From assembly GCA_964534275.1 (NCBI GenBank), contig CAZHQG010000053.1, positions 1 through 13,872 on the forward strand: DNA of 13,872 bases. The letters run 5' to 3'. Under the pieces are notes generated by a model. It saw only the letters and a program-made list of their open reading frames with translations, ran no database searches and was not told the origin of the DNA. The first letter of the stretch is position 1. The number at the start of each line of letters is the position of its first letter. Origin of the DNA: HRBIN30 sp964534275 (GTDB lineage Bacteria; Desulfobacterota; Binatia; HRBIN30). Shown here in pieces: positions 8,144-13,872 of this stretch. Made by a program: the position numbers and the translations under genes.

Positions 8144-8338
8144 ATGAAGCTCAAAACCAACCGCGGAGCCGCAAAACGCTTCAAGCTGACGGCAAAGGGC
8201 AAGATCAAGCGACAGCGCGCTTACCACCGCCATATTCTTTCGAGCAAGAGCCCGAAGCGAAAGCGCCATTTGCGCAAAGCCACGCTGGTCGACAGCACCA
8301 ACGCAAAAGCCATCCGCAAGTTGTTGCCGTATGGGTGA
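8144..8338 (+). CDS. rpmI: Large ribosomal subunit protein bL35
   Basis: This is a 64-residue, highly basic protein of the 50S subunit. The family signature is clear: KTNRGAAKRFKLTAKGKIKR near the N-terminus, then HILSSKSPKRKRHLRKATLV and a terminal LLPYG. The same frame is open further upstream into thrS, but the ATG at 8144 has a strong AAGGAG at 8133-8138 with 5-base spacing, which fixes the start. The N-terminus lacks the usual extra MPK-type residues, a minor variation. It follows thrS directly, where infC would normally lie, and rplT starts 67 bases downstream. Confidence 0.97.
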   Translation: MKLKTNRGAAKRFKLTAKGKIKRQRAYHRHILSSKSPKRKRHLRKATLVDSTNAKAIRKLLPYG

Positions 8339-8361
8339 GCAAGACGCCCTTGTCGCTTGGG

Positions 8362-8391
8362 GCCGCTGATGTTAGCTAGCGCAGGTTTTTT
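8362..8391 (+). terminator. Attenuator-like hairpin with T-run between rpmI and rplT
   Basis: GCCGCT (8362-8367) can pair with AGCGC (8378-8382) with one bulged C and a 10-base loop. The bases AGG and six T (8386-8391) follow. The stem is short, so termination would be partial at most. The T-run lies just before the rplT Shine-Dalgarno AAGGAG at 8393-8398. L20 is a known autoregulator of its operon in other bacteria; a role here is inference. Confidence 0.3.
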
Positions 8392-8405
8392 GAAGGAGAA
8401 CTGCG

Positions 8406-8768
8406 ATGCCGCGAGCAAAGCGAGGCTTTAAGGCAAGACGCCGCCGCAAGAAAATCATGAAGCTGGCCAAAGGGTACGTCGGCGGGCGTCGCCGCCAGTA
8501 CCGCCAGGCCCGGGAAACGGTCGAACGGGGGCTCTGTTACGCTTACCGCGATCGCAAGGTTCGCAAACGGGAGTTTCGCAGCCTTTGGATTGCTCGCATC
8601 AATGCTGCCGCTCGGCTGCATGGGCTGAACTACAGCCAGTTCATCCACGGTTTGGGGAAAAGCGGCGTAGAGGTGGACCGAAAGGTGTTGGCCGACCTTG
8701 CTGTGCGCGATCCCCAAGCGTTCGGTCACTTTGCGTCGTTGGCGAAAAGTGCGCTGGCAGCGGCCTAA
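8406..8768 (+). CDS. rplT: Large ribosomal subunit protein bL20
   Basis: This 120-residue basic protein is of the length normal for bL20, an early 50S assembly protein that binds 23S rRNA. Family blocks are plain: MPRAKRGFKARRRRKKI, LAKGYVGGRRRQYRQA, YAYRDRKVRKREFR, LWIARINAAAR and DRKVLADLAV. The position usually read YGARSR is VGGRRR here. The ATG at 8406 follows AAGGAG at 8393-8398 with 7-base spacing. In several bacteria L20 represses translation of its own operon by binding the mRNA leader. I did not see an rRNA-like pseudoknot by eye, only the weak hairpin upstream. Confidence 0.98.
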   Translation: MPRAKRGFKARRRRKKIMKLAKGYVGGRRRQYRQARETVERGLCYAYRDRKVRKREFRSLWIARINAAARLHGLNYSQFIHGLGKSGVEVDRKVLADLAVRDPQAFGHFASLAKSALAAA

Positions 8769-8811
8769 TTGCTTGCCGTAAGCGTCGCGAGCGCGCGGCG
8801 CGGAGCAGGTA

Positions 8812-8836
8812 GGCCGAGCGCCTGAGGGCGCCGGCC
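8812..8836 (+). promoter_or_regulatory. GC-rich hairpin in the leader of pheS
   Basis: GGCC (8812-8815) pairs with GGCC (8833-8836), and GCGCC (8818-8822) pairs with GGCGC (8827-8831) around a TGAG loop, with a small GA/C internal bulge. Only three T follow shortly after, so it is a weak intrinsic terminator. It lies in the 103 bases between rplT and the preferred pheS start. No Phe-rich leader peptide like E. coli pheM is visible. Confidence 0.4.
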
Positions 8837-8871
8837 AAGTTTCGTTGTCAGCAGTAGACGGGCACGCGTGT

Positions 8872-9897
8872 ATGCTGGAACGCCTCGAGAACGTGTATCA
8901 AGAAGCTTTGGCAGCGTTGCGCGGAGCGACGACCGAAGCCGAGGTGGAGCAAGTGCGCGTACGCTACCTCGGACGAAACGGCGAGCTAACGGCCATGGTC
9001 CGCTCGTTGCGCGAACTTGCCCCCGAACAGCGGCCGCAGGTTGGAGCGCGCTTGAATGCGGTCAAAGACGCCCTCGAAGAACAAATTGCCGCGGCACTGG
9101 TGCGTGTGCGCGCCGACGAGGAGGCGCGGCGCTTGGAGCGGGAACGGGTGGATGTGACGATACCCGGTCGCCGCCGCGTGCTCGGTGCTTTGCACCCTGT
9201 GACCCAAACCATCGAAGAGATCGTCGACATTTTCGTGGGGCTTGGCTTCGAAGTCGCGACCGGACCGGATATCGAAGACGACTACCACAACTTCACCGCG
9301 CTCAACTTTCCGCCGGACCACCCCGCACGCGATATGCAGGACACGTTTTTTGTCGGTGGCGAGCACTTGCTTCGAACCCACACATCGCCGGTGCAAATTC
9401 GCGTGATGGAAACTCGCCAGCCACCGCTCCGCGTAGTCGTTCCGGGGGCGACGTATCGGCACGATGACGACATCACCCACTCGCCGATGTTCCACCAGAT
9501 CGAGGGATTCCTGGTCGACGAGCGCGTGTCCATGGCCGATCTCAAGGGCGTATTGGAATACGCCATGCGGGAGTTGTTCGGTCCGGAAACCCGTTTGCGC
9601 TTTCGTGCGAGTTTCTTTCCGTTCACCGAGCCGAGTGCAGAGGTGGACATTTCTTGCCTGATTTGTGGGGGCAAGGATTCCCAATGCCGCGTGTGTAAGG
9701 GCAGCGGTTGGCTGGAAATTCTCGGCGCTGGCCTCATCGACCCGAACGTGTTCCGAGCAGTCGGGTACGACCCGGAAGCGGTTTCAGGATTTGCTTTTGG
9801 CTTGGGTGTCGAACGCGTGGCGATGCTCAAGTATCAAATTGGCGACATCCGGCTGTTTACCGCGAACGATCTGCGCTTCTTGCGGCAGTTCGTGTGA
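8872..9897 (+). CDS. pheS: Phenylalanyl-tRNA synthetase alpha subunit
   Basis: This is the catalytic subunit of the alpha2-beta2 enzyme that charges tRNA-Phe. The 341 residues comprise an N-terminal coiled-coil (about 1-90) and a class II core. The core includes TGPDIEDDYHNFTALNFP.DHPARD.QDTFF, motif 2 YRHDDDITHSPMFHQIEG and motif 3 GFAFGLGVERVAMLKY. Four cysteines (262, 265, 272, 275) form a CxxC-x6-CxxC knuckle inside the DIS..GWLEILGAGLIDPNV segment, as in many non-enteric bacteria. The ATG at 8872 gives the usual MLERLE start; an in-frame TTG at 8845 would add nine residues. Neither has a strong Shine-Dalgarno. The gap to the pheT start is 11 bases, so the two subunits are translated from one transcript. 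Confidence 0.97.
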   Translation: MLERLENVYQEALAALRGATTEAEVEQVRVRYLGRNGELTAMVRSLRELAPEQRPQVGARLNAVKDALEEQIAAALVRVRADEEARRLERERVDVTIPGRRRVLGALHPVTQTIEEIVDIFVGLGFEVATGPDIEDDYHNFTALNFPPDHPARDMQDTFFVGGEHLLRTHTSPVQIRVMETRQPPLRVVVPGATYRHDDDITHSPMFHQIEGFLVDERVSMADLKGVLEYAMRELFGPETRLRFRASFFPFTEPSAEVDISCLICGGKDSQCRVCKGSGWLEILGAGLIDPNVFRAVGYDPEAVSGFAFGLGVERVAMLKYQIGDIRLFTANDLRFLRQFV

Positions 9898-9908
9898 GTG
9901 TTCCAGAC

Positions 9909-12311
9909 ATGCGCGTAAGCTGGAACTGGTTAGGGGAATTCGTCGAACTTGCCGACACGCCGGAACGCGTGGCGGAGCGGCTTACGATGGCAGGGCTCGA
10001 AGTCGAGTCGATCGAGCGGCTCGGAACCGGGCTCGAGCACGTCGTCGTTGCAGAGATCGTTTCTGTCGCATCCTTGCCGAGCGACCCCCAGCTGAAGGTA
10101 TGCGAGGTGAACACGGGCGCTGCTGCCGGCACCATTTCGGTAACGGGGCTCGGAGTTGCCGCAGGGCAGCGGGTGGCCTTGGCGTTGTTGGGAGCACGCC
10201 TTCCAGGGGGGCTGGAAGTTCGTCTTGAAGAGGTGGGCGGTGTGCGATCGGAGGCGCGGATTTGTAGCGAGGCAGACTTGCGCTTGGGGTCGAACGAGCG
10301 CGAGCCTCTGGTGCTTCCGGCCGCTGCTGCCTTAGGCACGCCTGTGGCCGAAATCCTGGGCCTCGACGATGTGGTGCTAGACATTTCGGTTACCCCGAAC
10401 CGTGGCGACTGCTTGAGCGTTCTCGGGATTGCGCGCGAGATTGCTGCCCTCACGGGCCGGCGGCTACGGCGACCGCGGATTCGCGTCGTGGAGCATCTTG
10501 GGCAGAGCGCAGACTTCGTTCGCGTGTCCATCGCGTCGGAAGCTGCGTGTCACCGCTACGTGGCACGTGTGTTCCCCGAGGTTCGCATCGAGCCGTCACC
10601 GCTCTGGATGCAGTGTCGTTTGCGGGCTGTGGGACTGCGCCCGGTCAACAACGTGGTGGACGTGACGAACTACGTCTTGTGGGAGCGTGGCCAGCCCTTG
10701 CACGCGTTTGATTTCGACCGACTGCCTGCGCCGGAGATTACCGTGCGACACGCGACCGGCGCAGAGGAATTTGTATCCTTGGACGGGGTCGTGCGGCGGA
10801 TCGAACCTGGAGACCTATTGATCACCAGCGGAGGGCAGACGGTTGCGTTAGCTGGGATCATTGGCGGTGCGAACAGCGAGGTGAGCGAGAACACTCGCCG
10901 CGTGTTGCTCGAGAGCGCGTGGTTCTCGCCGAGTACCATTCGCCGCACGGCAAAGCGACTCGGGCTCAAGACCGAGGCTTCGTACCGATTCGAGCGTGGT
11001 GTCGATATAGAAGGGGTAGCTTTGGCGGCCGACCGCGCAGCGAGTTTGTTCGTGGAGCTTTGCGGTGCAAAGGCCGCAGTGGGGCAGGTGGATGTCTACC
11101 CTCGCCCGTATTTGCCTGCGCCCATTGCGGTGCGCGTGGGCCGTGCCGAGGAGTTGTTAGGGTTCTCGCTGGGGCGCCAGGAACTCGTGACTGCATTGCG
11201 AGGCCTTGGTTTCGAAGTTTCGGCTGCAACCCGGGGCACCGTGTCGGTGACCCCGCCGAGTTACCGCTCGGACGTGGAGCGCGAGGTGGACGTCGTCGAG
11301 GAAGTTGCCCGTGTGCTTGGCTACGAACGCATCCCCTCGGTGCTGCCCCGGACCTCGCTTGGTGGGCACGGCCTGGGCGAGTTCGAGCGACTGCAGCGCG
11401 AAGTTCGGCGGCTGATGGCTGGCCTTGGTTTTCACGAGGCCATCCCACTGGCGTTTGTGAGCCAGCAAGAGAACGTGGATTTCCCTGGAGTCGTTGCCGG
11501 CCGGCAACCCGTTGCGTTGCAAAATCCGCTGTCCCGAGAGGATGCGGAAATGCGCTTGAGTTTGTTGTCGAGTCTCGTTCGGAGTGCACGGACGAACTTA
11601 GCTCAAGGCGCCGAGGCGGTGCCGTTGTTCCTCCTCGGCAAGGTGTTTTGGCGTGAAGGCGATCGACAGTTTTGCGAGCGCACGCACGTGGGTGCAATCG
11701 TGTGCCCGCGCTTTTGGGAGCACGGGATCGGTTGGCGAAAGAAGGCGACCGAGTTCGAGGACATCAAGGGCGTTGTAGAAACCTTGCTCGAGTCTTTGCG
11801 GGTGGGCGAGGCGGACTTTCAGTTGCTTGTGCCTCCAGGACCCTTTCATCCTGGCAGAGTAGCGGTGGTGCAGGTGAGCGGCGAACCGCTTGGCGTTGTC
11901 GGCGCTCTTCACCCGCGAATGGAGCGTGCGTACGAGCTCGCTTCGCCTTGCTGGGCGTTCGAGCTTGACTTGGAAAAAAGCCTCCAGTATCGTCGCCGCC
12001 GCTTTTCAGCCCGGTCGCTGCCACGCTTTCCGGCGGTCAAACGCGACCTGGCAATCGTGGTCGACGAGGGATTTGCAGCGGGCAAGGTGATTCAGTTCGT
12101 GCGGCAATGGGGAGCGGGCGAGTGCAGCATCGAGACGGTCGAGCTCGTGGATCAATATTCCGGTGCGCCAATTCCCGCCGGGCGAAAAAGCCTGACGTAC
12201 TCCATCTGGTATCGCTCCGCCGAACGCACACTGACCGACGCCGAAGTCAACGACGTGCACCTGCGGCTCGGGCAAGCGCTGGTCGAACAGTTTGGCGTTC
12301 AGCTCCGCTGA
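9909..12311 (+). CDS. pheT: Phenylalanyl-tRNA synthetase beta subunit
   Basis: This 800-residue subunit edits mischarged tRNA-Phe and binds the tRNA. Domains in order: N-terminal MRVSWNWLGEFV start; tRNA-binding EMAP-type domain (about 43-136); B3/B4 editing domain with VNNVVDVTNYVLWERGQP.HAFDFD (about 210-370); B5 (about 405-477, ending in DVVEEVARVLGYERIP); a catalytic-like core; and the C-terminal ferredoxin-like anticodon-binding domain (about 703-800, RFPAVKRDLAIVV). The frame is open back into pheS, but the ATG at 9909 matches the family start; a GTG at 9894 would overlap the pheS stop. The EMAP-type domain is divergent: where many homologues have CGAPNV it reads SVTGLGV. The length and all other domains are normal, so the gene should be functional. 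Confidence 0.97.
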   Translation: MRVSWNWLGEFVELADTPERVAERLTMAGLEVESIERLGTGLEHVVVAEIVSVASLPSDPQLKVCEVNTGAAAGTISVTGLGVAAGQRVALALLGARLPGGLEVRLEEVGGVRSEARICSEADLRLGSNEREPLVLPAAAALGTPVAEILGLDDVVLDISVTPNRGDCLSVLGIAREIAALTGRRLRRPRIRVVEHLGQSADFVRVSIASEAACHRYVARVFPEVRIEPSPLWMQCRLRAVGLRPVNNVVDVTNYVLWERGQPLHAFDFDRLPAPEITVRHATGAEEFVSLDGVVRRIEPGDLLITSGGQTVALAGIIGGANSEVSENTRRVLLESAWFSPSTIRRTAKRLGLKTEASYRFERGVDIEGVALAADRAASLFVELCGAKAAVGQVDVYPRPYLPAPIAVRVGRAEELLGFSLGRQELVTALRGLGFEVSAATRGTVSVTPPSYRSDVEREVDVVEEVARVLGYERIPSVLPRTSLGGHGLGEFERLQREVRRLMAGLGFHEAIPLAFVSQQENVDFPGVVAGRQPVALQNPLSREDAEMRLSLLSSLVRSARTNLAQGAEAVPLFLLGKVFWREGDRQFCERTHVGAIVCPRFWEHGIGWRKKATEFEDIKGVVETLLESLRVGEADFQLLVPPGPFHPGRVAVVQVSGEPLGVVGALHPRMERAYELASPCWAFELDLEKSLQYRRRRFSARSLPRFPAVKRDLAIVVDEGFAAGKVIQFVRQWGAGECSIETVELVDQYSGAPIPAGRKSLTYSIWYRSAERTLTDAEVNDVHLRLGQALVEQFGVQLR

Positions 12312-12336
12312 TCTTGTCGTGTCTCGGGGGAGTGCG

Positions 12337-12660
12337 GTGACGCTCACAAAGGGGGATATTGTCGAACGCGTGTGTGCCCGCTTGCAATGTTCTCGCGCCG
12401 AAGGGGCACAATTGGTCGAGGCGGTGTTCGACCTCATGAAGGAGCACCTGGAGCGCGGCGAGAAGGTGAAAATTTCTGGCTTCGGTAACTTCGTGGTGCG
12501 AGAAAAGCGGCCGCGCCGTGGCCGGAACCCAAAAACGGGGGAAGAGCTGATCATCCGTGGCCGACGAGTGCTCACCTTCAAGCCGAGCAACGTACTCAAG
12601 CGTGCCGTGAACCATCGTTTGGTGCGGAACCGCATGGCACGTGCGGCGGAACAGGCGTAA
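12337..12660 (+). CDS. ihfA: Integration host factor alpha subunit (HU/IHF family)
   Basis: This 107-residue DNA-bending protein forms a dimer that kinks DNA at specific sites and supports replication, recombination and transcription. The N-terminal helices are followed by KVKISGFGNFVVREK and the beta-arm GRNPKTGEELII; the intercalating proline is Pro65, the same number as in E. coli IhfA. The GTG at 12337, preceded by GGGGGAG at 12327-12333, gives MTLTKGDIVERV, the expected family start. A TTG at 12292 would add 15 residues overlapping pheT and is unlikely. The assignment to alpha rather than beta or HU rests mainly on its place 25 bases after pheT, a position typical of ihfA. The C-terminal tail is slightly longer and more basic than usual. 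Confidence 0.92.
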   Translation: MTLTKGDIVERVCARLQCSRAEGAQLVEAVFDLMKEHLERGEKVKISGFGNFVVREKRPRRGRNPKTGEELIIRGRRVLTFKPSNVLKRAVNHRLVRNRMARAAEQA

Positions 12661-12666
12661 GCGGGC

Positions 12667-12682
12667 GCTCGACGTGTCGAGC
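12667..12682 (+). terminator. Probable terminator hairpin after ihfA
   Basis: GCTCGA (12667-12672), loop CGTG and TCGAGC (12677-12682) form a perfect 6-bp stem beginning six bases after the ihfA stop. TTGT follows, and a TTTT lies about 10 bases further on, so the T-tract is weak. It would mark the end of the thrS-ihfA cluster. Confidence 0.4.
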
Positions 12683-12804
12683 TTGTAACCGGTTTTCGAC
12701 AAATTCGTACACATCGTTCCAGCCGCCTGCTTCGACGACGCGCCTGCCGAAATTTCGTGAAGGCATGCGGGTTGCTGGAAGCGCGGGGCGTGAGACACGG
12801 ACCC

Positions 12805-13074
12805 ATGGCACACGAGAAATGTTCGGCTGCGGCTGTAGGTGAGGTAACCCGCGTGCTTTTGCTTTCCGCGCTGTTGTTCGGGCCACGAGCTCGGCTGCCA
12901 CTGCGCGAACTCGGGGAAATGGTGGACCTTGCCGAACCGCGGCTGCGCCGGTTGCTGTACTTGTTCTACCGCCAGCGATGGATTTGGTACGACTGTGGCC
13001 GAAGCACCGTCGGCTTGACCGACACCGGATTCGCAGCATTAGCGCGCACAAGCCCGTTGAACCCGCACGACTGA
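12805..13074 (+). CDS. Small winged-helix DNA-binding protein
   Basis: From the ATG at 12805 this is an 89-residue soluble protein. VTRVLLLSALLF is a first helix. LPLRELGEMVDLAEPRLRRLLYLFYRQRW reads as a helix-turn-helix with recognition helix. WIWYDCGRSTVGLTDTGFAAL looks like the beta wing plus the TDxG.AAL end typical of MarR/PadR/ArsR-like domains. No effector or metal-binding domain is visible. Alternative in-frame starts are GTG at 12757 and 12790; none has a clear Shine-Dalgarno, so the N-terminus is uncertain. The gene after ihfA is often a MerR regulator in Proteobacteria; this one lacks the MerR pattern. A small transcription regulator is likely, with the target unknown. Confidence 0.65.
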   Translation: MAHEKCSAAAVGEVTRVLLLSALLFGPRARLPLRELGEMVDLAEPRLRRLLYLFYRQRWIWYDCGRSTVGLTDTGFAALARTSPLNPHD

Positions 13075-13265
13075 CTCTCGCCGGCCTGCCTTAGGGTGCG
13101 GTTTGTACGGATACGGTTTTCCTGAAGCTCCCCGACAGGAAGCCCGCGTCCTGGGCTGAAACCGGCGCTGGAAGCAGGGCCACGCTGTTCAGGCCTTCAT
13201 CCTTGAGCTTTGACCCGCGCTCTCAGTTTTTCGGCTTCCAGGACAGCGAGCCCGTGCGATGCAGT
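13075..13265. other. Non-coding or decayed stretch after the winged-helix gene
   Basis: I see no intact gene here. On the minus strand a 42-codon frame without a start codon (13091-13220) ends in a protein-like FLSGSFRKTVSVQTAP. A different minus frame carries LAVLEAEKLRARVKAQG. These may be frameshifted remains of the gene fragment at 13266-13475, or chance in GC-rich DNA. Two overlapping weak hairpins lie at 13136-13157. Confidence 0.35.
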
Positions 13266-13475
13266 TCACTCTGCGGGTGAGCTCTCCGCCGAGTCCGGCC
13301 ACCGCCAGGAACCAACCTCCCCTGTGCGATCTGTGTAGGTCCCGGTCATACTGCCGTCCGGCTCGATCCGTCCAGTGAATCTTGCTGCAACCTCCCCGCT
13401 TTCGTCCTTCACGACGCCGGTGAGGAATCCGCCGCGAATCTTCCCCTCGACCGTGCCGTTTCCCAGCAGGAGAAC
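13266..13475 (-). pseudogene. C-terminal remnant of a glycine-rich protein, cut at the repeat cluster
   Basis: Read on the minus strand, 69 codons and a TGA stop encode a protein-like segment: VEGKIRGGFLTGVVKD, then VAARFTGRIEPDGSMTG and TYTDRTGEVGSWRW. The repeating G..(x)G and DGSMTGTYTD pattern looks like a small beta-strand repeat domain with selected sequence. The frame remains open upstream, but from 13476 on it runs through the roughly 30-base repeats and reads as low-complexity Arg/Pro sequence. No start codon or Shine-Dalgarno precedes the good part. The simplest reading is a gene broken by insertion of the repeat element. The family is not recognised. Confidence 0.5.
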
Positions 13476-13796
13476 AATTTCGGGACGAAAAATTTCGGGA
13501 CACGCACAGAAATTCGCGGGCAAGACTTTCCGGACCCGCACACAAATTCGCGGGTACCGAGGATAGCCTGTTCGCAGTTGGCCTCCTTGCCGTCCGGATG
13601 CGTGGTTGACCCTTGCCGGCTGGTTCGAGGGCGCGGCGTTGCGGGGGGGCGATGTTCGCGCGTTGCCGCGCGGTTTGTGAATCTTCTCTGGCCCCGATTT
13701 GCCCGCCGGCTGTCTCCTGTGGCAGCAGCCGACCTTCAAGCCCCGCAAACTTTCGTGCGTGTCCAAAATTGCGTCTTCGTGCGTGTCCCAAATTGC
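13476..13796. repeat. Foldback cluster of four ~30-base repeats around GGGACACGCAC
   Basis: On the plus strand two units lie at 13491-13520 and 13526-13554. They share 25 of 29 bases at a period of 34, each with a GGAC(A/C)CGCAC core and an end AAATTCGCGGG. A partial copy of the unit start, AATTTCGGGAC, lies at 13476-13486. On the minus strand two more units lie at 13741-13770 and 13771-13795, both containing GGACACGCACGAA. The right arm is therefore an imperfect reverse complement of the left arm, in the same outer-to-inner order. The 186 bases between the arms (13555-13740) hold no recognisable gene. The layout resembles a MITE or BIME-like non-autonomous element; no transposase is present. 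Confidence 0.75.
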
Positions 13797-13821
13797 GCAC
13801 CCAGCGTCCGGCGCACCCAAC

Positions 13822-13846
13822 GGGCGACCCACCGGGTCGCCCCTAC
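13822..13846 (-). repeat. REP-like palindromic element with GTAG foot
   Basis: Plus-strand bases 13822-13830 (GGGCGACCC) and 13834-13842 (GGGTCGCCC) form a perfect 9-bp hairpin with a 3-base loop. On the minus strand GTAG (13843-13846) directly precedes the stem. A GTAG or GGAG foot at a GC-rich hairpin is the known signature of REP sequences handled by REP-associated tyrosine transposases (RAYT, Y1 family). A transposase gene would have to lie outside the window. Nothing else is visible to the end of the window. Confidence 0.7.
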
Positions 13847-13872
13847 ATTGCCCGCCGATTGGCTGCAGGATC

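Noticed and set aside
13189..13800. 203-codon minus-strand frame through the right-end repeats
   Set aside because: It reads the remnant in a different frame from the protein-like one and runs through the 30-base repeats. Its composition is Arg-rich with no domain.

Overview
The window is GC-rich bacterial chromosome from a Gram-negative lineage. An ihfA gene follows pheT as it does in Proteobacteria and their relatives, there is a lipobox lipoprotein, and the secreted protein carries 'Myxococcus cysteine-rich' (DUF4215-type) repeats. A myxobacterial, Desulfobacterota or Candidatus Binatota-like source fits, but this is inferred from gene style and order and was not tested. All confident genes lie on the plus strand.

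Bases 1-5846 hold two surface or secreted genes. The first is the 3' part of a very large protein. In it, two complete seven-bladed beta-propellers each sit inside a cysteine-rich repeat; they are followed by a Thr/Pro-rich stalk and a C-terminal domain I do not recognise. The second encodes a lipoprotein glycoside hydrolase of family 5, of the endoglycoceramidase-like type. After about 265 bases without a gene comes a tRNA-Val(GAC) at 6112-6183.

Bases 6210-12660 hold a conserved translation cluster: thrS, rpmI (L35), rplT (L20), pheS, pheT, ihfA. This is the classical thrS-infC-rpmI-rplT-pheST-ihfA arrangement, but infC is missing between thrS and rpmI. The cluster makes two aminoacyl-tRNA synthetases, two proteins of the large ribosomal subunit and a DNA-bending protein. 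thrS starts 26 bases after the tRNA and has no visible Shine-Dalgarno; rpmI and rplT both have strong AAGGAG sites. Hairpins lie between rpmI and rplT, before pheS and after ihfA. A small winged-helix protein follows ihfA.

Bases 13075-13872 hold no intact gene. On the minus strand there is a 69-codon remnant of a glycine-rich protein. Its upstream end abuts a roughly 320-base foldback region built from four copies of a roughly 30-base repeat, two in each orientation. Just beyond lies a perfect 9-bp hairpin with a GTAG foot, the layout of REP elements mobilised by REP-associated tyrosine transposases. No transposase is visible in the window.

I found no defence system, CRISPR array, prophage or clearly new multi-gene system. 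The most unusual items are the nested propeller architecture and the repeat cluster at the right end.
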